64,000 nucleotides of DNA from Paramecium octaurelia (Eukaryota > Ciliophora > Oligohymenophorea > Peniculida > Parameciidae): assembly GCA_905182995.1 (NCBI GenBank), contig CAJJDP010000028.1, forward strand, positions 248,001 to 312,000. The letters run 5' to 3'. A model generated the notes under the pieces. The model was not told the DNA's origin, ran no database searches, and was given only the letters and a program-made list of their open reading frames with translations. Of the stretch, positions 23,704 through 36,353 are shown piece after piece (position 1 is the first letter of the stretch; each line of letters starts with the position of its first letter). The position numbers were made by a program, and so were the translations under genes.

Positions 23704-24696
23704 TCAAAGTTTTCTATATTTGCATCTTTTAGTATAATCATTTTCAATAATATCCATTTTTACAATTTTTGACCTTAAATTAAAATATTCAATCATGTTT
23801 TAATCTATTTAGCTTTAGGTCATAATTTAGGAATTATACTCTTATTAAAAGAACATAAATTATAAATATGAATCGTCATCTTAGTTGTATGCGTGAAATA
23901 TTTTAGGAGTTACTTTTACTTCAAATTATTATCCATTATAGTTTATTGCTTGTATTGTATTATTAATTTGCTGATGGGCCCCTTGGAACATTCCTCTGAT
24001 TAGCGTTTGGAATTATTGATTATCATTAGATAAACACCATGGTAAAAGTCCTGTCTAATTAACATAGTCCTGCAAGATGTGTTCATTGATTCCCATCAAT
24101 TACAAGTATTAAGTATTAATTGACTTCATCAGAGTGGTTATTATGCCTTTTTATTTCTTTTAAATGTAGACAGCAAAAGAGTTTCTAATACTGTTTTCAT
24201 ATTCCTTAATTTCTTCCTCAGTAGAAACAGTGAATTTCTCTTTTTTTAATAAATTGAAATGATAAGCCTCAAATAACTCTCCCAAAGACGGATGATATTT
24301 TTCTAAAGTGGTTTTCACAACTTAGTGAGGAGTGAAGGGTCTATCTATGGGCTCAAAATGAAAAATGTAGTTATTGTGATGTTTATCGTACCTTACAATT
24401 CTATAATTAAAGGAAATTGGATCTATAGATAAGGCTCCCAATTGGAGATTGGCATCAAATTAAATTGGAATGAAAATATCAGATTCAAGTCTGAAAGTTA
24501 AATTTAACGGGATGTAAGCAGGGATTTATTGGTTAATTAGAATAACTTACTTGAGCTTAGAAACATCAATATCGCTGCCGAACTTAAACTCTATCGTATA
24601 TTAATTTCTTCTTTTTTCCTTTCTGATTGGTTTAGATAATAAGCCAATGATTTTTTCTTCCTTACCCAGCTTTTGATTAAACAAAAAATTTGACAT
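23704..24696 (-). CDS. Hypothetical 330-residue soluble protein, intronless
   Basis: Continuous minus-strand frame of 331 codons (ATG 24696, TGA 23704). The N-terminal half looks like a beta-rich domain (YTIEFKFGSDIDVSKL; PAYIPLNLTFRLESDIFIPI); the second half is helical and glutamine-rich (NTQYLQLMGINEHILQDYV). No signal peptide, TM segment or catalytic motif. Not recognised. Confidence 0.72.
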
Positions 24697-24924
24697 ATGT
24701 AATATGTATTTTAATTGATAATAATTTTTGTAAAAAGGAATAAAATTCTTGATAAAAGTTTTCTTATCATTATTTAAATGTTAAGAGGCAATTATTTCAT
24801 TAAAAAATTAATAAAAAATCATATTACTGAAAAAATTTCATTTTTTTTAAATTTTCTTTACAATAAATGTAAGTGAACAAAACTATAAATAAGGTAATTT
24901 AATATTTATATTAATAACATAATT

Positions 24925-26977
24925 TCATTGTTAAGATCTAAGCATAGCAGGAAGAACGGGCAATTAGTTAGCCATGTCTTCATCAAAATCAGGTTAGAAA
25001 TTAGATTTAGGAGATTCAATATCTGAAAATTATAATTGGAATTTCATAGGACTCTCTTAAAAGATGTTTTCTAATTTCGAAGTGTTGGTATGTAGGTTCT
25101 CGAATAATTCTAAGATATCCTCATCCAGAATATCAAGAATCTTCCTGTCAACTTCTGATAGTTCATCCTTCTGTTATATTTTAACATAAGCTACGAATGC
25201 TTCTTGTAATCTCATAAATTCCGGTTTCTCATCTTGGAGAATAACCTTATAGGCTTATTTTTATTCGACGATCTTCATTTTCTTTTGGAAATCTTCTCCA
25301 AACATAGATTCAGGAATAATGGGTTTGGGTAAATAGTTAAATAGTTTTTATTACTGTTCATTTAGTAAGATTAGCTTTAACCGATCAATTTCATAAACTT
25401 TCGAAATCAAATTAGCAATGTCTAATTTGTTCATGAACTTTTCAGTTGCATAATTAATAAGTTGCTTTTCCTTTTTCCTACATCCAAAGCTCATAATAAT
25501 AATGTCTCTCATAGATAAATTAAGAGATTATTTCCTTTTTTTCAATAATTATATCATCTGTTTATAATTGTTCACTTTATCCACACTTTTAACGAAAATT
25601 GATTTGCTCATTGATTTTTGCCCACCAAGAGAGCGTTTGCTGAAATACGACTTTCTACTTTCAAGATCCAATTGTTAAGAACCTCTAGCATTCATTTTAG
25701 TTGGGGATCCAGATCTCTTCAGATTGTCTTTAATTTCATCTATGGAATCTGAACTCTGTTATGCCTAGAGTCCTTCTTGGTTTTTTTGGTTTTCAAATCT
25801 AAATAATTTATTAGCCATCTGCAAATTCATGAAGGTTGAGGTTACTGGTTACAATAATGCACTCATGGCCAAAAATAAAATTTACCATAGACCCCCCACG
25901 TTTCCAAAGATATCCTATAGCTTTTAATACTCTCTATTATAAGATGCCAATCTAGAATCCAAATTTATTATATGCTAGACAATAAATTAATTATTATAGT
26001 TATCCTGACTTTCTCGATTTTATGATTGAGCTAAGCCATACTCAGTTTAAACGTCTTCCATAATGTACCCAGTATCAGTGTCAGACTATGTAATTTTGAA
26101 GGTCTAGAAAATTGATTTTGATGTCGAGTTCGAAAATGTGGTATATTGTAAATTAATTATGTCTTTGAATGGGGTCCCAGGATTTTTCATCTAAACCAAA
26201 TTATCACTCAAGTGAACTGCATAATATCCTGTCTACAGCTCCTTCCATATTTTTTCTTGTGGTGCACAATCAGTTTTATTTGTGGTATTTTTACATTGAG
26301 CGATTGTTATCTATAGATATTAGTATACTGTTCCTTAAACAGTTCCCTAAAGTTACTAAGGTTAGAATAATATTCTTACTGGGGGATTGTTTTGCCACTA
26401 TTCTACATTAAAACATTGAACAAAACCTAGTTTTATTTTTGAAAAATATGATTTCTATAAATCTGTTACAAAATGTTAATCGCCACATGGCTCCGTTGGG
26501 TATAGTGTACAACTACATAGAAGAATTATTTACTTTTAGGATATCACAGTTTTGTTAGTAGTTGGGTCTATTGATCTGACTCGCTTGCAATTCTATACAT
26601 TCATTGTGAAGTGAGTTCCCAGCGTCTAAAGTGATCCCAAGGATATATTAGCCATCGTTATGCCAATTGTGTAATTTGCCATCTCCAACGAGTATGCCTT
26701 ACTTAAATTCAATAATTACACTAGTGTCCACAACTTGTTCTTCAGACATTGTTACTCGAGGACCCGTTTGGGAGTAGAGATCTTACAATTGTATAATTGT
26801 ATATAGAACACACACCACCGATATACCTACGGTGAACAAAAATCCTAAAGAAGTTGTAAATTTCTCTTGTTTGAGAATTTTAAAAGCTGGAGGCTATCCA
26901 AATAGGTCCATGCTTCCATAGACATTTTTAAAGCATGTTTGAGCTTGGTTTTTATTCTTTTTTTGAAATTTGAGCAT
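24925..26977 (-). CDS. Ciliate two-TM membrane protein (large Paramecium family), one frame disruption
   Basis: Member of an abundant Paramecium/Tetrahymena family of putative transmembrane proteins of unknown function. It has an N-terminal TM (SLGFLFTVGISVVCVLYTII) followed by LYSQTGPRVTMSEEQ, a long luminal/extracellular cysteine-containing domain (CKNTTNKTDCAPQE; GYYAVHLSDNLVQMKNPG; DTGYIMEDVQTEYGLAQS), a second TM after YNREYQKLQDI (NVGGLWQILFLAMSALLQPV), and a charged cytoplasmic tail. Introns at 26513-26533, 26356-26379 and 26311-26328 (18 nt) are needed. One frame change near 26631-26640 is not explained by an intron, so the copy may be a recent pseudogene or carry a sequence error. 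Family recognition is from pattern memory. Confidence 0.7.
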
Positions 26978-27337
26978 TTAATTTAAAAAATCTAATTTGT
27001 TTTAATTTAAGTCTTAAACTTTTGCATCATGTTAGAACACTTTTATCTTAACCCAAATCAAATGAATTAAAATGATATGACGATAATAATATATTCATAA
27101 AAAATTAATTATTAATGAATTATATTGAATGATTTTTACTTTTATTATTAACCAATTAATGCCAATAGAAGAAAGGTTAACGATTGTGAACAATTTTTTT
27201 TGAATTTTCTATTTCAATAGATTCAAAAAGGAAATTCAGAAAAAGAACATTATCTATAATTTCTTTAAGAACCATTTTAAAAACTAATAAAATAAATGAT
27301 TTGATCAACAAAAATTAAAATTATGTGTATTTAAATA
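26978..27337. other. Intergenic region
   Basis: About 360 bp of AT-rich DNA upstream of the minus-strand membrane-protein gene and of the small plus-strand frame that follows. No feature recognised. Confidence 0.5.
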
Positions 27338-27604
27338 ATGGCTATCTCATCGCCTGTTTAGATTTAAACTAATAATTCAAATATAGATGTAAATCTTTAT
27401 TTTTTAATATCAATATTATTTATATTCTATATATATTTTTAATTACATTTCACTAAGTAAATTTTACTTTTATAAAAGAAAAGATAATACAGAAAGTATT
27501 AATAACAATATATTGAAGAAAATCAATGCTTTAACTTAATGATACTTTATATTAAAAGATCTTACCTATTCAAGTAAATGGTCAAAATCTTTAAAGTGAA
27601 TTGA
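27338..27604 (+). CDS. Small single-TM hypothetical protein
   Basis: 89-codon frame, ATG 27338 to TGA 27602-27604. Polar N-terminus (MAISSPVQIQTNNSN), one hydrophobic helix (LYFLISILFIFYIYF) and a basic Q/K/Y-rich tail (KKRQYRKYQQQY), a typical layout for a small type III or tail-oriented membrane protein. Chance cannot be excluded at this length and composition. Confidence 0.35.
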
Positions 27605-27924
27605 TATGAAATTAAATGAATTAATTATGAATTTTCAGGAATTTAATTTTTTTTCAATAATCCTATACTTTTGCTTCATTTATCATGGTTGAAGCCAAGT
27701 GAAGCAATTAAGATTTATATAATGATTCATATGAATATCAGAAAATTAGAAATTGCTCATTTTTTCATAAGCTTATGAAAACTTTTAATTAATTAATAAT
27801 TTTCCTTTGTGATCTTTTAGAAATATCGTGAGTGAATTCAAGGATATTGGATAAATGCAAAATAACTATGTATTAAGAGTTATAATAAATAATAATTTTT
27901 ATATTTATTTTAAAGTCAGTCTTC
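27605..27924. other. Intergenic region
   Basis: About 320 bp, AT-rich, upstream of the coiled-coil gene. Nothing recognised. Confidence 0.5.
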
Positions 27925-29584
27925 ATGGAGTAACTGCTTGAACGATACTAAGAATTAGAGAAACGCAATAATGAAGAATTAGAACATGACAAGTCGATAA
28001 CTCATTTATTGTATATAGAAGGATTTAAGTGGGATGATTTAGATAAAATAAAGAAAATTAATAAAATTTCACAAGCTAAGGTAGAAAAGAGAATAACTTT
28101 AGTTTAAGATGTAATAATAAAAAAATAGATTAGTTTGGGTTATTGAGAAGAGATGTTGAGCCACATTCAACAGAGAATGAGTATTGCAAAAAGTTGCTTA
28201 AAGACATTGATATGCATATAAATTCGATCATGTTTGAGATTGACAAATTGGAGTAGTTGAAGCAAAAATCACAACGTTTCTTGAGACTTCAAAGTTAACC
28301 CAATATAAAGCCAGAGACTGCTCCAACTGACATAATGACTCAAACCGGAGGTTTATTGTCGAGTACAAGTGATGGGTAGACTAGGATGTACAAAAGCAGT
28401 TTTCAATTTTATCGAGCTTAAAGAGATCAATAGATTCAATCACACAACCAGAAATGGATAGAGAAGCAATACAGCATTTAAAAAAAATTAATTGAAGACG
28501 AGAAGGAGTTTTAGAAGTTCCGTTTTGAGATTGAAGTAAAGTAAATGAAGGCTGAAATGAATTTGGAGGAGTATTAGTAATGGTAAGCTCGATAGTTGAA
28601 GGAATAGGAGGAGTTGAATTCAAAGAGATTGTAATTGCATAAGGATAGGATGCTTAAGGATCAATAATAAAGATAGGCAATATTGGAGGAGAAAATGCAG
28701 AGAAAGGAAAAACAGTTGAAAAAGTAGATGTCATTATTGCAGGATTTTCATGAGGAGTAGAAACAATAAAAGGAGGAGCACTTTTTAAAGATTCTTTAGA
28801 AATCAATGGGTGCTTTGAATGACAAGGACAAATTTAATTAATACTAGAAAGAGTAATCTGAAAAAAAAGAATTGGAAAACTTAAGGAAATTGAAGTATAT
28901 AGAGGAATCTAAATAGTGGACAAAGTAATAGTTGTAAAAATAAGCAGAATTAAAGTAATAGAAAATAGAAAGAGCAAATGTAAGAGATTATCAGTTTATA
29001 ATTATAGCAAATATTAGCCACTTAGGATTATTAAAGACGAGAGAAATTTGATGAGAAAGAGAAGAAGAAATTAAATTATATGGAAAAGTGCAAAAAGACA
29101 TTTTCGGAATATTAGCATATGATAAATAAAGGAAAGGAGGATAAAATGCACAATTTTTAGATTGTAATTTAAGGGTGATATGTTAAATAGAATAAAGCTA
29201 TAGAGGATGCCAGTCGAGAGTAATTGATAAAGTATCAGTTTGAGAGGAGATCTAATAGTTAGGCTTAGGCTCAGAGATTGAAGGAGAGACGTTTAAAGAT
29301 ATTCTAAGAAGAGAAGGCAGGAGAGCATTTAATTAAATAGTTAGAGATTAATCAAAGATTAAATTAATTAGAGTGGGAACAGGAGTTAAAAAGAAGAAAA
29401 CAGCAGATTTTGGAGGACGAATAAAGATAGCGATAATTGATGATTGAGTATAATGATAGTTTTAGATTGTAGAAATGATGCGAGAGAGACTATGAGGGAA
29501 AGGGAGAAGAATACTAGGAAACTAGAGATAGAGAAGGAGTTGAGAGAAAAGGAAATGAAGACACTCAAGTATTAGAAGGTTTGA
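27925..29584 (+). CDS. Long coiled-coil protein, 519 residues
   Basis: Almost entirely helical, charged protein. After an N-terminal 90 residues (starts MEQLLERYQELEKRN) comes a Q/T/S linker (KPETAPTDIMTQTGG) and then about 350 residues of nearly unbroken coiled coil rich in E, K, Q (LKEQEELNSKRLQLHKDR; RQAILEEKMQRKEKQLKK; KERRLKIFQEEKAGEH). Four introns (28133-28152, 28980-29007, 29164-29190, 29448-29472) each remove an in-frame TGA or a frame jump, and the exons sum to 1560 nt. An alternative end splices 29579-29603 and adds 10 residues. A structural role at cilia, basal bodies or cortex is likely but inferred from architecture only. Confidence 0.85.
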
Positions 29585-29641
29585 ATAATTGACATTTTAT
29601 AAGAAAGTTTAGTAAAATTTAATTATTTATATTTGAATTTA

Positions 29642-32231
29642 ATGAATAACCATCAACACGATGAAAACTGTCAATTCTGTAAATTCAGATAAAGCAAGTT
29701 TATTTAGAAAGAAATACATGAGAAGTATTTGATAAATATGAAGGCCTAGATACTTTGAGCAGTTCAACTTCTATTTTGCTAAGCCGATAACAGAAATATT
29801 AGCAAATGTTCCAGTGGATCATGTCATTTAGTTTAAGGACTAATTGTACTTGCATGATGAAAACGAATATATGAAGCGTTTTTATTAACGAGAAGAGTAA
29901 GATCCGAGATTAAATTTACTTAGCAATTTCTACTTTGAGTAGCATAAAGTAAAAATTGAAACATTATACAATAATAGATGATATAACCAAATTTATGTAA
30001 AGTTAATGCTCATAAGTTTATGGAGAAGAGATAGAATAAATTGCTAAAATTACAATAAAAAGCATAAAATAGTTAGAATCAACCACCAATTACTAAAAAG
30101 ATGATTCCAGATCATATTTTTAGTGAAAATTATGTTGAATCCGTATCTGAGTAGTATCGACATACTTATTTAGTTCCTATCCGAAGGAACAAATTTCTTG
30201 GGACAGCAAATCTCATAATATCTATGAGATATCATAAGTTGAAGCATAGAAATCATTACCAATCAACAAACCAGCATAATAATGCTAATGTTCAATAATG
30301 AACACATCTGGAGATCATAACAAATTATTTAATTGTTAGAATGACCAAGAACTTGATAATATCTTCAACGATATTAATGTGTAAACATCAAGGAATTTGT
30401 CAGCAATCACTAAGATCCCACTCAAAAAGAAGATGCCAACCACAACTACTTCAAATGCCAAGAAGAATCCTACTCCTTAATAATCTCAATAGCCTAAGGT
30501 ACTTATCCCACCTTTGAAATTATAAGAGAGTGCCAAATCTTCAACTACTACAGCAGCCAACAATAATAATAAATCCACTAGTATTCAATCCTTAATGAAG
30601 AAATACGATCAAATATTGTAAAAACGGTTTTAAGTGAAAGAAATCCTCACAGAACGTAATGACATTCGGCATGTTGAAGTATACGGTTCAAATTGTGGCA
30701 ATGGTACTGTTAGAGCAGAAGGCGGATCTTCTAGGAAGTAAATTACAGATGAAATGCTGCTTAAACTTATCTAAAATATGAAGAAATCTAAAAATAAATC
30801 TGACAACTACTAATTTCATGCATCTTACAAAAGCATACTCCAACAGGCACAAAGTGGACCGACTCAATCATGTACATTTGAAAAGGAAAATGAGAAAAAG
30901 AAAAAATATCAAGTTTATTTGGTATTATTTAATCATTTATAGAGTAGCCTAAACAAATTAAAAAGAATCCTTCTCAGATGTCTTCGCCCACAACTGTTTA
31001 AAAGTAAAAGGATTACACTTATTTTAGTACTTGTTCTCCTTCTATGTTACTTAGATCACTTTCAAATCCATCCATGGCTCCTTCACCGTTGCGTAGACTG
31101 GAAATAAAAGTCAATCTCAATAAATTAATTCAATAGCAAGAATAAGAAATTGGGTATTGGACTTAAAGATGCAAGGTGCGTTGAGATTTCATTTAGTCAA
31201 TTAGTTGATTAAAATACAAATTATGTTTTATAAATTTATTTTAATATACTAACTACCTTAAAATCAAATTAAGGATGAGCATTAATTATGCCTGTAATAT
31301 ATTTTAGCCTTATTTAAAGAATTAAGGAAAACTGGGAGGAGACAATCTGTAAACACCGACTTCATGCAATATCACAAACTATCTTAAGTATTTAATTGTG
31401 AAGTATAAAAGGATAAGACTTTCACAGAATCTTTTCCCGTGTCGCTTCAAAGAACTAAACCCAACTTTAAAAATCAATTGTCTTAATTAGAATTGTAAGA
31501 TATGAATATTATAATAAAGCGATGATCACTAAATTGACTTTAAAAATCACCCATTTACATTTTAGGATAAGACCGATCAGAAGACTGAAGTAACCAAGAA
31601 GAAATTTGTATTTGATGAGCATTAATCAACTAAATAAGGAGAGTTTAAGAATTTTATGAATGCAATGGATGATTATATAAACTTTTTGAATGAAAGTTCT
31701 GAGTGCTTGACTTTGAATTCAGAAAATTACAGCTAATTAGAGAATATACTATTTGCTAAATTTAACATTATTCGATAAAAGCATGAAGAGTTAAATAAGA
31801 AATACAAATTGGCATAATAAAATTTTAAAGCTCAAAAATATTAGAATTAGTTACTCAAAAAGCAAATAGTAGAGATTCATTCGCAATTGGAGGAAGAGAG
31901 ATAAAAAAGCTGTGTATTGTAAGATATAAATGAAAAACTGAAAAAGAAGTATAGGGACTTATAAAACAAAACACAATTTATTCAAAATTCATTTGTGTAA
32001 GATAGAATGAAGTACGATCATAAACGGTAGAATTAATTTCAATAAAGTATATCAGTAGATGAAACTGATAGGGGTACAACATAGCAAACTTATGAAACGA
32101 ATGATGATTAATAAAATGTGACCAAATTCTTAAAATCTTAAATGCGAAAGTTGAGATTGAACAATTAATAAATTGATGATTATTCTCGTCTATATAAAAA
32201 AATTAGTGAACATAATAATGATGACTTTTGA
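29642..32231 (+). CDS. Large Q/S/K-rich coiled-coil protein, about 805 residues
   Basis: Seven introns (29725-29743, 29949-29977, 30151-30173, 30922-30944, 31176-31204, 31388-31411, 31495-31519) give 2418 coding nt, exactly in frame, from ATG 29642 to TGA 32229-32231. The N-terminus is acidic/His-rich with a CxxC-like pair (NCQFCKF). The middle is disordered (runs of T, N, S, K); the C-terminal 220 residues form a coiled coil (KHEELNKKYKLAQQNFKAQ; VLQDINEKLKKKYRDLQN). The join at 31176-31270 is the weakest part, with a short hydrophobic exon; two separate genes (with a start at 31275) were considered, but frame arithmetic favours one. No family recognised. Confidence 0.65.
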
Positions 32232-32356
32232 TTAATTTAATTTATTATATAAAAAGCTGTATTACTTGTGTATTGATGAACACTTTAGAATATAATATAC
32301 ACTTTTTTAAGTTGGAGTGATAATATATAAAAAATGCAATTAATTTAATTTATTAT

Positions 32357-32973
32357 ATGAATTCTACCTAAGAATGGGTCTTTCATACAAGTGATAATCA
32401 AATCATTAAATTTAAGAGTGAATTATTAAACTTCTGCGATTTGTTGTAAGATAAAGAAATAGATGAACCATTGCCAGTTGCGATTGATGTAAAAGTTCAA
32501 ATTAAAGCCATAGTTTGCAGTCCTCAGTGTAATTAAGAAATTTTGTGAAGTTCATAATTACGAGAGAGAGGCAATAAGAATTAAAAAACCAATCATCAAT
32601 AATAAAATTAATGACAATTTGGACTAATAATCAGTTCAGGCTTTATAGTTATCAGACGAACTATTTGATAAAGTCTTAGCAGCCTCCTATTACTTGAGTT
32701 TTGATCTCTTAAGACAGGCATGCTTATGTATTTTAGCATGTTAAATTTACATTGATGATAATGAAAATGACATTGAAAGGTAGAGGATTGTATCATAAAA
32801 ATAGAGCACGAAAACAGTATGGCTTAAGTGAGATAACACCAGAATAGGAAAATGAAGCTATTACAAAGAATAGACCTGTATTTGAATAATTGTAGAAACA
32901 ATTTTTTGAAATGCTCAAATAGTTTGAAGATGAACAAGAAGTAAAATTAAGATTATAGCAATAAATATAATGA
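32357..32973 (+). CDS. SKP1: SKP1-like protein (SCF ubiquitin ligase adaptor)
   Basis: Adaptor linking cullin-1 to F-box proteins in SCF ubiquitin ligases. The 188-residue product begins with the BTB/POZ-like fold (WVFHTSDNQIIKFKSELL ... PLPVAIDV), continues KFCEVHNYE, and ends with the SKP1 dimerisation/F-box-binding part (LSDELFDKVLAASYYLSFDL, then QACLCILACQIY). Introns at 32513-32537 and 32780-32804 (25 nt each) restore frame. The protein is somewhat longer at the C-terminus than canonical SKP1: after ARKQYGLSEITPEQENEA it has an additional charged Q/F-rich helix, so it may be a divergent paralog. Another SKP1 copy is likely elsewhere in a duplicated genome. Confidence 0.88.
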
Positions 32974-33471
32974 ATGACTAATTTATCATTTAAAAAGTTT
33001 TAATATGAATATTATCTGACAACTACTTTATCAAATAAGAATTTGTTAAATACTTATTTGAAATATGATTATTTAATCACATTCACTCTGAATAAATTCA
33101 AGTATTATAAATTCTGTGTAATTTTTTGATATTTTTCTAAGTTTTCGTTCAATCTTTTCAGTGATAGTATATCATCAACTTTATATTATTAATATTGTAA
33201 AATTGATGCTTTCATCTTAGTTATATTCTATAATTCCAATAATTCTCTAAAAATAAGGTAGTTAGTTTTATCACACAGCCATTACTTATAATAATTTTAA
33301 TCTTAGATATTTGTTTATATCTTAACAAATCTGAAAGATCACATTTTTATTTGTTGATTTAAAGGTTACACTATTCCTTCAAAATTGATATGATTGATTT
33401 ATTCATTATTAAGTAAAAGCAAAATAAAATAAAGTTTGGATTAAATAACATAAGTACTATGTTTAAAGGCT
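32974..33471. other. Intergenic region
   Basis: About 0.5 kb of AT-rich sequence between SKP1 and the next plus-strand gene. Nothing recognised. Confidence 0.5.
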
Positions 33472-34408
33472 ATGATTGCTGAGATCTTTGCAACATCAAT
33501 TCTAATGTTAAAGTAACTTAATTGAAAAGAATTTGCAATTGATAAGTCATCAGAGTAAGTTTATCTGGTTGGATATAAAAAAGTAGCTAAATAATTATCA
33601 TTTATAATAATATGCATCAATTATTGTGAGCGTCATGCAATATATTTAACAACTTGATCTTTCACGCTATATTCCTGGCGGAGAAGCCTTAAAAACACCT
33701 TGTAATCAGAACAAACCAGATAAAGTCAAACTTTGGGAATAGGGGAAAATAAGATGTGTTTCATATTGTTTTTAGTTTACGGGAAAGATGGCACGGGAAT
33801 AAAGATTCAACATGTTTTGTACTTATTTCAGATCCAAATTACATGTCCTTCATTCTAAATTAGCTTCAGATATGCATTGTCGTAATTTTATAAAAGAGAT
33901 GCTTGATACTACGATTTCAATCTTCTTACTAATCGTACGATATGAGTGTGGAGATGATCTCTATTAAGAAATGCGGACATACTTCAAAATCCTTATGGAT
34001 GCTGTTGACCATCTTGCTACTCATGATTCTGTTGAACAAGTCACAGAAATCATTACTTCAGAGGACTTCCATAAAATCATATTCTATCTAAAATTGCTCA
34101 ATTTAATGCGAAACATCAAACAACGTAAGAAGTTCCTAGAGAATTATCCACATGCAGCAATAAAAGCCATTTAACAATGTTATCTCTATAATGTTATTAT
34201 AAATGGTCCAGTCAAACACATAAAATATCGTTTTGCTGTAGCCAACCAGGATTATGCCAAATATGGATTACAATTCAATATATAGAGCTGCAATAAACTT
34301 GTAAACAAATAGAAAGCAGCAGAAATCTGTTGGCAAACCTTGTATGATCTCAACATCGCTGCTGTTATCAAGGAGGGAATATGGGATGATTTAAAATTGT
34401 ATTTATGA
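33472..34408 (+). CDS. Hypothetical helical protein, 300 residues
   Basis: ATG 33472, one 34-nt intron at 33513-33546, then a single open frame to TGA 34406-34408 (903 coding nt). It is cysteine-containing and mostly helical (SKLHVLHSKLASDMHC; TISIFLLIVRYECGDDLYQE; DAVDHLATHDSVEQVTEI; KAIQQCYLYNVIINGPVKHI; WQTLYDLNIAAVIKEGIWDD). No motif recognised. The intron is at the long end for this genome, so the first 14 residues are less certain. It converges on UFM1 with only 8 bp between the two stop codons. Confidence 0.65.
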
Positions 34409-34416
34409 TATTTATA

Positions 34417-34732
34417 TCAACAATAACCTACGCGATCTCTTGGAATGATCTTCAATTCTGAACCATGTTTCAAAAACACATTCCCTGAAGTCTATTGAAG
34501 TGACACTCCAGTTCCTGCATTTGTTATTATGGCACTTGTTGCTGGATTCACTTTAAACTATTCTTAATTATGCGATTCTCATACCTCTTCAGCCACATAT
34601 TTGACAACCGCACTAAATGGAGCTTCTTAGGGCACTCTATTGTCATTAACAATTATATATTTACGATACTGTTCTGAATGCCAAATTTGGGTCTGATGTA
34701 TTTACTATCTTGAAAGTCACCTTATTTTACAT
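34417..34732 (-). CDS. UFM1: Ubiquitin-fold modifier 1
   Basis: Ubiquitin-like modifier conjugated to ribosomal protein uL24 and other targets at the ER. The 86-residue precursor fits the usual size. Recognised stretches: VTFKIVNTSDPNLAF, VPQEAPFSAVVKYVAEEFKV, ATSAIITNAGTGVS, TSGNVFLKHGSELKIIPRDRVG, followed by two residues (YC) that would be removed by the UFSP protease to expose the conjugating glycine. Introns 34558-34584 (27 nt) and 34637-34664 (28 nt) restore frame. Ciliates keeping UFM1 should also have UBA5, UFC1 and UFL1; none is in this window. Start codon lies 13 bp from that of the divergent zinc-finger gene. Confidence 0.95.
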
Positions 34733-34745
34733 ATAATTTTTATTA
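34733..34745. promoter_or_regulatory. Thirteen-bp bidirectional intergenic gap
   Basis: Only 13 A/T bases separate the UFM1 ATG (minus) from the zinc-finger ATG (plus). Both 5' UTRs and core promoters must therefore be extremely short or overlap the neighbouring coding sequence. The gap itself contains no element beyond being AT-only. Confidence 0.6.
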
Positions 34746-35496
<751 letters not shown>

Positions 35497-35539
35497 AATT
35501 TTATAATAATTAGTTGGCAAAATTATTTTTTCATTAATA

Positions 35540-36353
35540 ATGGATACTAAGGCATACTCAGAAATCTCTGAGAAGGCACTAATCACTGAGTTGTATAGAA
35601 GATATCGTTGTTAAGAAGAAGGATTGAAGAAACGTATAGTATTGCTAGGAATGCCTGGAGCTGGTAAGTTATGCGTTTTACATATATCTAGGAAAGGGAA
35701 CGCATTCAGCAAAAATGCTGGCCCGTTTTTGCATGTGCCATCTATCTACAGGAGACCTTCTTAGAGAAGAAGTCAGGTCTGGAAGTGATTTTGGAAAGCG
35801 TCTTAAAGGAATTATGGATAGAGGTGAACTAATTGAAGATGAAGTTATGTGTAATTTAATCAAATATCAATTATCCAAGTAATTATATACTTTAATTCAG
35901 GCCTGCATGTGCAAATGGAGCTATTTTAGACGGCTTCCCAAGAACTATTCCATAAGCTCAGAAATTAGATGAAATTTTAAAATAGAGTGGGTAATAAATT
36001 GATCAAGCTATCTTCATGAACGTCAGAGAAGATACTGTTATCGATCGATTAGGAGGTAGATGGACCCATCTAGCTTCTGGAAGAACATACAATTATAAGT
36101 TCAATCCTCCAAAACAATATGGAAAAGATGATATTACAGGAGAGGATTTAATATAGAGAGAAGATGATAAAGAGAGCACTATTAGAAACAGATTAAGAGT
36201 GTATTAAAGCAAAACATCTCCAATTGTTGACTATTATAGATAGTATACATAGATATTTATTATTTTAGGAGAAATATTTTGCATGAGATCAATGCAGAAA
36301 GATATGTGGATGAAATTTGGAGAGAAATCAAGAACATTGTTAAATAGAAATGA
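35540..36353 (+). CDS. Adenylate kinase, long (LID-containing) form
   Basis: Transfers phosphate between ATP and AMP (to two ADP). The 245-residue protein shows the P-loop GMPGAGKGTHSAKMLA, the AMP-binding region STGDLLREEV, DGFPRTIPQAQ, and a complete LID: GRWTHLASGRTYN, FNPPKQYGKDDITGEDL, then QREDD. The C-terminus is HEINAERYVDEIW. The P-loop is split by an intron in the codon for the second glycine. Introns: 35664-35691, 35879-35900, 36243-36268; exons sum to 738 nt. The LID lacks the four-Cys zinc site seen in some bacterial enzymes, as usual for eukaryotes. An N-terminal extension (AYSEISEKALITELYRRYR) precedes the core. No clear mitochondrial signal. Confidence 0.96.

Noticed and set aside
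31275-31510. Separate gene starting at ATG 31275
   Set aside because: That frame needs a splice that breaks the downstream frame. Treating 29642-32231 as one gene gives exons that sum to a multiple of three and a better protein. Some doubt remains at 31176-31270.
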